DNA of 64,000 bases from Lachnospiraceae bacterium KM106-2. Lineage in GTDB: Bacteria > Bacillota > Clostridia > Lachnospirales > Lachnospiraceae. The notes beneath the pieces were generated by a model that searched no databases, was not told the DNA's origin, and worked only from the letters and a program-made list of their open reading frames with translations. Numbering within the stretch: the stretch's first letter is position 1; the number at the start of each line of letters is the position of its first letter. Shown piece after piece: positions 35,327 to 43,170 of the stretch. The stretch is taken from positions 813,960 through 877,959 of the forward strand of contig AP018794.1 in the NCBI GenBank assembly GCA_009731425.1, written 5' to 3'. The position numbers and the translations under genes are program-made.

Positions 35327-36217
35327 ATGTCGTTATTACTAGAAGCAATGATTGTGATACTAATATTGTTTATTTTAGTCATCGGAATCATTCATTATGA
35401 AAATAAAAATTTTGTTGTAACTCATTATATGATCGATGTAGATAAAGTAGATTTAGAGGGAAAACGAATTGATATTGCCTTCCTTTCGGATCTTCATAAC
35501 TGTGCTTATGGAGAAAAAAATGAGAAACTCTATGATGCTATCGTGAGACAGAATCCAGATCTGATCGCCATCGGAGGCGATATGATCGTAAAAGAACCAG
35601 AGAGTACTCATGAGGAAGCACTGGCTTTAATACGTAGATTAGCAAAACATTATCCTATCGTATATGCCAATGGAAATCATGAGAAAAAGTTAGAACTCAT
35701 TGATAACAAGGAGCAATCTCATTTCATTAAGTATATCGATGAACTGAAGAAACTCGGTGTTCAGTTCGTGAATAATGCCAATACAACAATTACGATAAAG
35801 GGAACAAAGATAGAGGTTACTGGGCTGGATCTTGATCTATCTTATTATAAGAAATTTGACCGTAAGAAATTAACAAAGGATGAGCTAAAACAGATGCTAC
35901 CAAAGCAAGAGAAAAGTGCGTATCAAATCTTACTTGCTCATAATCCAATCTATTTTGATAGTTATGCAGAAAGCAATTATGATCTGATCCTATCCGGTCA
36001 TGTTCATGGAGGTCTTGTAATCCTTCCATGGATCGGTGGAGTCTTATCTACTCAGTTGGCATTATTCCCGAAATATGATTTTGGTAGGTTTACAAAAAAG
36101 AATGCTACTATGGTCTTATCTCGTGGGTTGGGAAGCCATACGATTAAAGTTCGTTTTAATAATCGTCCGGAAGTTGTCATGGTTCATCTAAGAGACAGAA
36201 ACAAAAAAGGCTCTTGA
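35327..36217 (+). CDS. Calcineurin-like metallophosphoesterase, membrane-anchored
   Basis: 296 residues. One N-terminal membrane helix (about 4-22), then the five metal motifs of the family: FLSDLHN, GGDMI, NGNHE, LLAHNP and SGHVHGG. Close families include YkuE/LpxH-like phosphoesterases, where the domain is attached to the membrane; the substrate is unknown. The AAAAAGGAG upstream supports ATG 35327. It precedes the M50-like gene by 54 bases and may share its transcript. Confidence 0.87.
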   Translation: MSLLLEAMIVILILFILVIGIIHYENKNFVVTHYMIDVDKVDLEGKRIDIAFLSDLHNCAYGEKNEKLYDAIVRQNPDLIAIGGDMIVKEPESTHEEALALIRRLAKHYPIVYANGNHEKKLELIDNKEQSHFIKYIDELKKLGVQFVNNANTTITIKGTKIEVTGLDLDLSYYKKFDRKKLTKDELKQMLPKQEKSAYQILLAHNPIYFDSYAESNYDLILSGHVHGGLVILPWIGGVLSTQLALFPKYDFGRFTKKNATMVLSRGLGSHTIKVRFNNRPEVVMVHLRDRNKKGS

Positions 36218-36271
36218 TAAAAAGCGCTAAACTTAGTAGAATGGATATTATGAGAGTAGAAAGGAAGAAAC

Positions 36272-36865
36272 ATGGTTCGATTACTGGAATTTTTGGCAAT
36301 TGTTGTTGTTTCTATCTCTGTCATGCTCATTCATGAGCTAAGTAAGGCGCTTGTTTATACAGGGCTTGAGAAGGGGACAGAAGGTAAGAAACGGATTTTT
36401 CATGTTTTTCAATATATAGATCCGATCGGGCTTATATTTTGTATCACTTGTAAGGCAGGTTTTTCAAAGCCTTATGGATATCGGATTCGTAATAAGAAGA
36501 ATGCGTGTAAGATAGGAGGTACCGGATTCTTTATTCTTGCGCTTATCGCATTGATAGGAATTTTAATCTATCGAGCTAATTATCGAATGGTAAATATCGG
36601 GTTATTGCTTGCAGGTAGCGATTATGCAGCAATCTTTCTATATTTACTCGTTTATTATATGATCTTTATCAGTATCAGTATGTTCTTAGTTAACCTGTTC
36701 CCAATCTATGCCTTAGATATGGGGCTCATCATTGCAGGAACATCATCAAGAGCATTCGTGTCCACGCTAAAGAATGATCATCTCTTAAAAATAGTCTTAT
36801 TTATCGTGTTATTTTTACAGGTGATCGAGATGTTCACAAATCAGATCGCATTATTATTTGTTTAG
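36272..36865 (+). CDS. Site-2-protease-like (M50) membrane protein with a degenerate zinc motif
   Basis: 197 residues, four to five membrane helices. Two segments resemble peptidase family M50: LIHELSKALVYTG, where HExxH would be expected but the second His is Lys, and NLFPIYALDMGLIIAG, which aligns with the NxxPxxxLDGG motif and keeps the aspartate while losing the following Gly. In Clostridia an M50 protease often sits directly upstream of scpA, which fits this location. Loss of one zinc-ligand histidine makes proteolysis unlikely. The assignment rests on these two short motifs plus position. Confidence 0.6.
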   Translation: MVRLLEFLAIVVVSISVMLIHELSKALVYTGLEKGTEGKKRIFHVFQYIDPIGLIFCITCKAGFSKPYGYRIRNKKNACKIGGTGFFILALIALIGILIYRANYRMVNIGLLLAGSDYAAIFLYLLVYYMIFISISMFLVNLFPIYALDMGLIIAGTSSRAFVSTLKNDHLLKIVLFIVLFLQVIEMFTNQIALLFV

Positions 36866-36880
36866 AAAGTATGGTGTAGA

Positions 36881-37672
36881 ATGGCAATACCAGTTAAATT
36901 AGAAGTATTTGAAGGACCGTTGGACCTTCTGTTACATCTGATCGATAAAAATAAAGTAAATATCTACGATATTCCAATTTCCTTGATCACGGAGCAATAT
37001 TTAGAATATATCCAGTTAATGCAGGAGAAGGACTTAAATGTCATGAGTGAGTTCCTTGTTATGGCAGCGACTTTGATCAGGATCAAGTCCAAGATGCTGC
37101 TTCCAAAGGATGAGGAAGAGGAAGAAGAGGAAGAGGATCCAAGACAAGAATTAGTAGAACGTCTTCTTCAGTATAAAATGTATAAATATATCTCATATGA
37201 GCTAAAAGACAAGCAGATCGATGCTTCCAAAGTCTTATTTAAGGAACCGACAATTCCAAAAGAAGTGAAGAATTTTAAAGAAGATGTTGATATTCACGAA
37301 CTTCTTGGGGATTTAACTTTACAGAAACTTCATTCTATTTTCCAATCGGTGATCAAAAAGCAAGAAGACAAGATCGATCCGATCCGTAGTACATTTAATA
37401 AAGTGGAAACAGACGAAGTTAATTTATCAGAAAAGATGATCCAAATTGAAGAATATGCAATGTTACATAAAACATTTCTATTTCGTAAACTCTTAGAAGG
37501 TCATTCGACTAAGATGGAGATCGTCGTAACATTTTTAGGGATGCTCGAATTGATGAAGATGGGAAAACTTCGAATTGTGCAAAATGCAACATTTGATGAT
37601 ATCTTTATCACTTACGAAAATGATCCCAAAAATCATCTTGCGAAATCAAGCATGGAATTAATATTAGAATAG
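36881..37672 (+). CDS. scpA: Segregation and condensation protein A
   Basis: Kleisin of the SMC-ScpAB condensin, 263 residues. It starts with KLEVFEGPLDLLLHLIDKNK, contains an acidic run of Glu (about 84-92) and ends with the winged-helix region binding the SMC head (FLGMLELMKMGKLRIVQN). It bridges the SMC heads; the smc gene is at the left edge of the window. scpB follows after 16 bases. Confidence 0.95.
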   Translation: MAIPVKLEVFEGPLDLLLHLIDKNKVNIYDIPISLITEQYLEYIQLMQEKDLNVMSEFLVMAATLIRIKSKMLLPKDEEEEEEEEDPRQELVERLLQYKMYKYISYELKDKQIDASKVLFKEPTIPKEVKNFKEDVDIHELLGDLTLQKLHSIFQSVIKKQEDKIDPIRSTFNKVETDEVNLSEKMIQIEEYAMLHKTFLFRKLLEGHSTKMEIVVTFLGMLELMKMGKLRIVQNATFDDIFITYENDPKNHLAKSSMELILE

Positions 37673-37688
37673 AATCGGGGTATTTGAA

Positions 37689-38276
37689 TTGGAAATTCAA
37701 AAAGTACAAGCTTCCATAGAAGCAATTTTATTCACCATGGGAGAGGCAGTGGAATTAAGTAAGATTGCGACTGCAATTGAACATGATGAAGAGACAACAA
37801 AGAAGATCATTCATGGAATGATGGATGATTATAAAAATGAAAATCGTGGAATTCAGATCATTGAATTAGATGGCGCTTTTCAGTTAAGTACAAAATCGGA
37901 GATGTATGAGACAATCGTTCGTGTTGCACATATTCCGAAAAAACATGTCTTAACGGATGTCTTATTAGAGACCTTATCTATCATCGCGTATAAGCAGCCG
38001 ATCACGAAACAGGAGATCGAGGCGATTCGTGGTGTTAAGAGTGATCATGCGGTAAATAAATTGGTAGAATATAATTTAGTATCAGAAGTCGGAAGATTAG
38101 ATGCTCCCGGAAAACCAATCCTTTTTGCAACGACGGAAGAATTCCTTCGAAGCTTTGGAGTAGAATCTTTAGAGGATCTACCAACACTAAATACTGATAC
38201 TATTGAAGATTTCAAACATGAAGCGGAAGAAGAAGTTCAGCTTCAATTGGAATTGGATGAAAAAGAGCAAGAATAA
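37689..38276 (+). CDS. scpB: Segregation and condensation protein B
   Basis: ScpB dimer subunit of the condensin complex, 195 residues: two winged-helix domains (about 5-80 and 90-160) with LETLSIIAYKQPITKQEIEAIRG. The TTG start follows GGGGTATTTGAA. An acidic C-terminal tail of about 30 residues follows the folded region. A terminator closes the operon. Confidence 0.94.
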   Translation: MEIQKVQASIEAILFTMGEAVELSKIATAIEHDEETTKKIIHGMMDDYKNENRGIQIIELDGAFQLSTKSEMYETIVRVAHIPKKHVLTDVLLETLSIIAYKQPITKQEIEAIRGVKSDHAVNKLVEYNLVSEVGRLDAPGKPILFATTEEFLRSFGVESLEDLPTLNTDTIEDFKHEAEEEVQLQLELDEKEQE

Positions 38277-38285
38277 AGTATAGGG

Positions 38286-38313
38286 GGCTATCCACAGGGG
38301 ATAGCCTTTTTTT
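38286..38313 (+). terminator. Rho-independent terminator after scpB
   Basis: GGCTATCC / GGATAGCC, 5-base loop and a T7 tail. Confidence 0.9.
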
Positions 38314-38336
38314 ATAGTGTACTGGCACAGAACAGA

Positions 38337-38364
38337 TTGACAAAGGATAAAAGTATAGTATATT
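38337..38364 (+). promoter_or_regulatory. Promoter of the 38413 membrane protein gene
   Basis: TTGACA, 16 bases, TATATT, just after the scpB terminator. Confidence 0.5.
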
Positions 38365-38412
38365 GGAAAGTAGTAGCTTCTGTGAAACTATCAAACATTA
38401 GGGGGAATGTCA

Positions 38413-39222
38413 GTGAAGGATTCTAAATCGAATTATTATTTAGTTGGCCCAGATTATTATAAGAGTTATTGTAATGTCTTAAAGATCGTACTCATATGCA
38501 TTGGAATATCAGGTATTATATCTGCTGTGTTTTCCTATGATTATGCAAGCTTTGGGGTGATTGATTTCATCATAGAGATCATCATGTCTGTCATGGTAAG
38601 CTTAGTTACCGGTGTAGGTCTTGTGACGATCATATTTGCAATATTAGAATACAAACAGGTTGAAGTGAATATAAGAGAAGAGAAAACGGTAAGTAAGCCG
38701 GTTATGGACCGTGCGCTGATCAAGCGAAGCGATACCATCATTGGGATGGTATTCATTTTGATCTTTGGTTCCATGTTAGCATTTACACCGAAACTTTTTG
38801 GCGTATATCTATTTGAAAATCATAAGTTGATACATACAATTTCCGTGTTTAATATCGAACACTGGCAAATGATACGACCTTTGATCGTCATCGCATTTTT
38901 ACTTTGCTTCCTTGATGAGGTAATAAAATTAATGACTGGATGTTACAATATATTAGTTCTGATCAGCAATGTAGTTACCAATGTTGTTTTTCTAGTTCTT
39001 ATGACAATCGTATTAAAGTGGCGTTCTATCTGGAATCCTGATTTCGCCCAATCTGTGAAAGAGAGATTTGGCTATCAGCAATTCTCCAAGGGGGATCTTC
39101 TTTTTTACTGGAATACAGATACCGTATCCAATCTTGTCCTTACGATTATATTTGTGATCGCCTTGGCGGAGATGGGGATTACCATTTATAAGACATTCCG
39201 ATATGGAAAAGGTTTCAAATAA
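38413..39222 (+). CDS. Six-helix membrane protein of unknown function
   Basis: About 269 residues; I do not recognise the family. Six likely membrane helices lie near residues 20-40, 48-75, 100-124, 145-172, 176-203 and 234-256, with short loops and a hydrophilic N-terminal end. GTG 38413 is preferred because GGGGG lies 7 bases before it; ATG 38407 sits almost on top of that site. The gene stands between terminators with its own promoter, so it is transcribed alone. Confidence 0.72.
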   Translation: MKDSKSNYYLVGPDYYKSYCNVLKIVLICIGISGIISAVFSYDYASFGVIDFIIEIIMSVMVSLVTGVGLVTIIFAILEYKQVEVNIREEKTVSKPVMDRALIKRSDTIIGMVFILIFGSMLAFTPKLFGVYLFENHKLIHTISVFNIEHWQMIRPLIVIAFLLCFLDEVIKLMTGCYNILVLISNVVTNVVFLVLMTIVLKWRSIWNPDFAQSVKERFGYQQFSKGDLLFYWNTDTVSNLVLTIIFVIALAEMGITIYKTFRYGKGFK

Positions 39223-39236
39223 TTGAATCGATAAGC

Positions 39237-39290
39237 AAAAAGAACTGTTGTACTGACGATTTAGAATCGTTAATGCGACAGTTCTTTTTT
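39237..39290 (+). terminator. Terminator after the 38413 gene
   Basis: Outer stem AAAAAGAACTGT / ACAGTTCTTTTT with an inner TGACGATT / AATCGTTA stem and a T run. Confidence 0.85.
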
Positions 39291-39329
39291 GTTGTTCTAT
39301 CTCGAATAGACGTAATAAGGCAGATGATA

Positions 39330-39357
39330 TTGACAAAAGGGAGTTAAGGTGTATATT
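39330..39357 (+). promoter_or_regulatory. Promoter of the 39406 lipoprotein gene
   Basis: TTGACA, 16 bases, TATATT about 50 bases before the start. Confidence 0.5.
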
Positions 39358-39405
39358 GAAAATTAATGTGTTGTTATAACAGAATCTGCAGATAGGAGGG
39401 TGTTT

Positions 39406-40482
39406 ATGAGTGGGATATGTAGAAAGGTATTAGTAGCAGGTGTGATCGGCATGATCGGAATCTGCTCTGCTTGCAGTAATCATGAAGGAAAGAACGAGAA
39501 GGCAGAGCAAGTGGTTCAAAAGGACACTGATATGGTCAAAACAGTTACAAAAAATAATTTCGGTGGAAATGGCACGTTAAGAGAGAATGAGTATGGAACG
39601 ATCTATGATGATAACAGTGTCTATATCAAGCCTCGAACCGAGAGTACGATGTATAAGGTGAACACGAAGCAGAATGGTAGTTATGACACAGAAACTGTGA
39701 ACGGGGACCTTTATTTCTTATATCAGAACGATTTATATATGGTTAAAAACGAGAGTAATCCACAATATGACAACGTAGACGGTGATGGATTTATTTATAA
39801 GATCGTTGGAGGAAAAGAGAAGGAAGTTTTTTCGAATCAGATTCCTAAGAATATGGATGAAACTTTAAAGGATAATGACACAAATACTATCGTCGATGTG
39901 AAGACATATCAAAGTGATTATATTCTTGTGATGGGTGACCAGCATAATTATGTCTTAGATGCGAAGTTTCATATCGTGTATCAGTTTACGGATTTAGGTA
40001 AGCTATTTAAGGCTTACATAAAAGGAGATTCCCTATACTATATCAATCAGAATTATGAATTGGTTGAAGTGAACATAGGCGATGGAAAGAAGAAAATCTT
40101 ATATGCAGATAAGAAGAAAAAAATCTCTGATTTTGCCATTGATACTACGAATAAGATGTTATACTATGCGACACGTGACTTTGAAATCTATCAAAGACCA
40201 TTAGCAGACGAGAAAAAGCGAGGAACTTTCTTATATGAAGATAACTTTATGATCAATTTATATGGAGACTTATTATTTACCGGCAAGAATGTCTATCATG
40301 TGAAGACTGGTGAGGTAAAAGCATGTGATGAGTTCCCAAGCGATGCAGAAGGATGTGCGGTTCAAGGAAACAAGCAATATGTAATAAAAGACTTGGATGC
40401 TGAGCAACAAGAAAGTCCAATCCTTACGGTGATGGACGAAGGGAAAACACAGATAAAGAAAGTTATTACAATAAAAGAATAA
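39406..40482 (+). CDS. Putative lipoprotein with propeller-like repeats, unknown function
   Basis: 358 residues. The N terminus is a lipoprotein signal with the cleavage site before the last Cys of GICSAC. The mature part has alternating beta-rich segments with Tyr/Asp pairs (YQNDLYMVKN, GDSLYYINQNYELVEV, DTTNKMLYYATRDFE), suggesting a beta propeller like those in other surface lipoproteins of this genome (49864). No catalytic motif seen. AGGAGGG supports ATG 39406; GTG 39400 overlaps it. Confidence 0.78.
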   Translation: MSGICRKVLVAGVIGMIGICSACSNHEGKNEKAEQVVQKDTDMVKTVTKNNFGGNGTLRENEYGTIYDDNSVYIKPRTESTMYKVNTKQNGSYDTETVNGDLYFLYQNDLYMVKNESNPQYDNVDGDGFIYKIVGGKEKEVFSNQIPKNMDETLKDNDTNTIVDVKTYQSDYILVMGDQHNYVLDAKFHIVYQFTDLGKLFKAYIKGDSLYYINQNYELVEVNIGDGKKKILYADKKKKISDFAIDTTNKMLYYATRDFEIYQRPLADEKKRGTFLYEDNFMINLYGDLLFTGKNVYHVKTGEVKACDEFPSDAEGCAVQGNKQYVIKDLDAEQQESPILTVMDEGKTQIKKVITIKE

Positions 40483-40484
40483 AA

Positions 40485-40522
40485 GTAAAAGGGCTGTGAA
40501 TGAAGATTCACAGCCCTTTTAC
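40485..40522. terminator. Bidirectional terminator
   Basis: Stem GTAAAAGGGCTGTGAAT / ATTCACAGCCCTTTTAC with a 4-base loop, serving the lipoprotein and the convergent MATE gene. Confidence 0.9.
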
Positions 40523-40538
40523 TTTGTCGACAAGCTAA
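40522..40538. repeat. 17-bp sequence shared with the 10640-10656 hairpin
   Basis: CTTTGTCGACAAGCTA with its preceding A matches bases 10640-10656 exactly. At 10.6 kb it is the right arm of a stem-loop; here the left arm is absent. Confidence 0.5.
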
Positions 40539-40547
40539 AATAAGAAG

Positions 40548-41879
40548 TTATTTCAAATAATGATAACGCTTATTTTGAGTGATTAAGAAATAAAGAGATA
40601 ACAATAAGGTTGAAAACTCAGCTACAGGTACTGCAATCCAGACTCCGGTAATGCCAATGAGATTAGGAAGAAGCAATAAGCTAACGATCATCCAGAAGAA
40701 AGTTCGTAAGAATGATAAGATCGCGGAGTGCTTTCCATCTGAAAGGGCAGTAAATAAACCGGAACAGAAAATATTGAGCCCTGAGAATAAATAGTTAATG
40801 GCAAAGATGGAAAAGCCAAAGGCAGCTAATGCATAAGTCTTTGTATGACTTTTTACAAACACACCAACAATCCAATCGGAGCTGAATAGGGATATTCCTA
40901 AAATAAGAATGGATGTAATCGTAAGGAAGCGAAGACTGATGCGGGTGATATTTTGCAGCTCTTCCTTATTCTTAGCTCCATATTGGTAGCTGATGATCGG
41001 CGATACACCGATGGAGAAACCAAGATAGAGAGAATTAAATAAAAATTGACCATATAAAATAATCGTGATGGCGGCCACACCAGATTCTCCGGCTAATTTC
41101 ATCATGATGATATTAAAGAGAAATGTTACAACGGCATTCGCTAAATTACTTACCATTTCGGAAGAACCATTAAAACAGGCCTGCAATAAGGATTTTATAT
41201 CAATCTGGAATTTCGTAAAGTGGAGGTCGTTCTTCTTCGTGAAGAAGTAAAGAAGACCGAATGCAGCTAAAATGCTCTGACCAAGTATGGTTGCGATCGC
41301 GGCACCTGAAATTCCAAAATTAAATCGACCAAGGAAGAGCAGATCTAGTACGATATTGATCAGACCACCGGCAATGGTAAGGATCAAGCTATAGTTTGGT
41401 TTCCCAGCAGTGGAAAAATAACATTGAAACAATAATTGTAATACCGTGATCGATGCAAAAAGGATCGATGGCATCAAATAGGCTTTACATTGTGCTAATA
41501 GAGCATCATTGGCGCCTAATAAACGGATGATCGGATCTTGAAAGATCACAGTTATAATCGTGATCACAAGGGTGATGAGGACACTACTAAAGACAAAAAA
41601 AGAAAAATGTTCTCTTGCTGATTTTATATCTCCTTCGCCTATTTTCTTGGCGATGATAGCGCTGCCTCCAGTACCGAGCATGACTCCAATTCCGTTTACA
41701 AGAAAGATGACGGGGTAGACGATATTAAGTGCTGAGAGAGCACTGTCACCTAAATATTGTGATACGATCACTCCATCGGCGATCGTATAGATCGACATAA
41801 ATATCATCATGATCATAGAAGGCAATGTATACCAGATCAAGGAAGGCAGCGTAAAATGTTTACTAATGTTGGTTTTCAT
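40548..41879 (-). CDS. MATE-family multidrug/sodium antiporter
   Basis: 443 residues, 12 membrane helices in two halves, the DinF/NorM-like MATE fold with the N-terminal VSQYLGDSALSALNIVYP motif and the repeated GxxxS pattern. Such proteins export cationic drugs or metabolites using a sodium or proton gradient. CAAAGGAG precedes the start. The gene is divergent from a MerR regulator and has a promoter with a 19-base spacer, so induction by that regulator is likely. Confidence 0.92.
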   Translation of the reverse strand: MKTNISKHFTLPSLIWYTLPSMIMMIFMSIYTIADGVIVSQYLGDSALSALNIVYPVIFLVNGIGVMLGTGGSAIIAKKIGEGDIKSAREHFSFFVFSSVLITLVITIITVIFQDPIIRLLGANDALLAQCKAYLMPSILFASITVLQLLFQCYFSTAGKPNYSLILTIAGGLINIVLDLLFLGRFNFGISGAAIATILGQSILAAFGLLYFFTKKNDLHFTKFQIDIKSLLQACFNGSSEMVSNLANAVVTFLFNIIMMKLAGESGVAAITIILYGQFLFNSLYLGFSIGVSPIISYQYGAKNKEELQNITRISLRFLTITSILILGISLFSSDWIVGVFVKSHTKTYALAAFGFSIFAINYLFSGLNIFCSGLFTALSDGKHSAILSFLRTFFWMIVSLLLLPNLIGITGVWIAVPVAEFSTLLLSLYFLITQNKRYHYLK

Positions 41880-41914
41880 GAAAAAACTCCTTTGTAATTA
41901 AACTGATATTTGCT

Positions 41915-41945
41915 ATCATAAACTATAGGGTAACACGATAGTCAA
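41915..41945 (-). promoter_or_regulatory. MerR-type promoter for the MATE gene (19-base spacer)
   Basis: Read on the - strand: TTGACT, exactly 19 bases, TATGAT. The spacer region carries a dyad (ACTAT ... ATAGT) reaching into the -35. MerR-family activators twist such over-long spacers, so the regulator at 41957 is the likely controller. Confidence 0.75.
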
Positions 41946-41956
41946 GAGGTGATTAA

Positions 41957-42778
41957 ATGATAGATAAAAAACAATATATGACAACTGGTGAGTTTGCCAA
42001 AATGATGCATGTGACAAAAGAAACGTTATTTCACTATGATAAGATTGGACTTTTTAAGCCGGAACTGAAATTAAAAAATGAATATCGATATTATTCCATT
42101 AATCAGATCGAATTTTTTGATGTACTGATCATGTTAAGAGAATTAGGGATGTCCTTAAAAGAAATTAAAGAATTCATTGAGAAACGGGATACGGAGACGT
42201 TACTAGAGATGTTCCAAAAAGAAGAACAGGCTATCGATGCACAGATGTTGCGATTAAAGCAGCAAAAGAAATTGATCCAGGTACAGAAGAATAAGATTGA
42301 GAAGATAAAAGAGGTTGATATCAATAAGATTACAATCTGCCATCGGATACAACGCTATTATACAGAAGGCTGTGTTGAAGAATTTGAGGAGAAAGCTTTA
42401 TATGAGAAAATAGGTCAGTTAAGAGAACGTTATACCAATAGCAGCCAAGTACAAAGCTGCGAAATCGTATTTCCACAGAGAAGGCAGTTGATCACAGAGG
42501 GAATCTATGATCATTATCAGAATGTTATGCTTGTTATGAACGAGAAGCCAAAGAAGCTTCCGGTAAAGGTGTTACCGGAGGGAGATTATGTGGTAGGCTA
42601 TCATAAAGGGCATTGGATGAATATCGGGGATGCATATAAGAGAATCGAGCGATTTATCAGTGATAATGGACTTCATGTAGGGGAGATATATCTGGAGTGG
42701 TATCTTGTAGATGCATTATTAGCTGCAGACTTGGAAGAATATATTACGGAGATCGTGATACAAATTGAGAATGAATAA
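41957..42778 (+). CDS. MerR-family transcriptional regulator with GyrI-like effector domain
   Basis: 273 residues. N-terminal MerR winged helix (MTTGEFAKMMHVTKETLFHYDKIGLF, about 8-33), a coiled-coil dimer helix (about 75-115), and a C-terminal half of the GyrI/effector-binding type (about 120-270), an arrangement typical of BmrR-like multidrug sensors. It likely binds hydrophobic cations and activates the divergent MATE exporter. AGAGGTG precedes the ATG. Confidence 0.88.
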   Translation: MIDKKQYMTTGEFAKMMHVTKETLFHYDKIGLFKPELKLKNEYRYYSINQIEFFDVLIMLRELGMSLKEIKEFIEKRDTETLLEMFQKEEQAIDAQMLRLKQQKKLIQVQKNKIEKIKEVDINKITICHRIQRYYTEGCVEEFEEKALYEKIGQLRERYTNSSQVQSCEIVFPQRRQLITEGIYDHYQNVMLVMNEKPKKLPVKVLPEGDYVVGYHKGHWMNIGDAYKRIERFISDNGLHVGEIYLEWYLVDALLAADLEEYITEIVIQIENE

Positions 42779-42792
42779 TCTATAAGAGTCTA

Positions 42793-43053
42793 GTGGATCT
42801 ATTAAAGGCAGACGTGACAAAGAGAAGTGATTTTCATGCGGAACCAATCACCATTACTGAAGAAAAACTATATTCGAGCGCAAAATATGGTACAGGAATG
42901 TCACCATTTTATACAGTATTTTCTTTATGGGTTGGACTCTTGCTATTAGTATCTATGTTTTTGGTGATGGTAGGTCTTCTGCTTAAAAGCCCGATCAATC
43001 ATTTAATGGAACGCTTTAATCATCGATTTGAAGAGAGCGGAATTGGAGAGTAG
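42793..43053 (+). pseudogene. Remnant of a YhgE/Pip-type membrane protein (C-terminal end only)
   Basis: 86 codons from a GTG directly after the MerR gene, with no ribosome binding site. The text ITITEEKLYSSAKYGTGMSP and FYTVFSLWVG resembles the last membrane region of YhgE/Pip (phage infection protein-like) ABC-2-type proteins, which are hundreds of residues longer. One membrane helix (about 48-68) and a short tail remain. MerR or TetR genes often lie beside full-length yhgE genes, so a deletion that joined the merR end to the yhgE end would explain the fragment. Family assignment is by motif memory and is moderate. Confidence 0.55.
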
Positions 43054-43170
43054 GTTTGATAAAAGTGTCCAATAGAGAATAAAGCGGATACAAAAAGCGA
43101 CATACAAACTGCATTATTTAACAATATTTTGGTTAGACTACAATAGATACAATAAAGAGTAGGTGATGCT

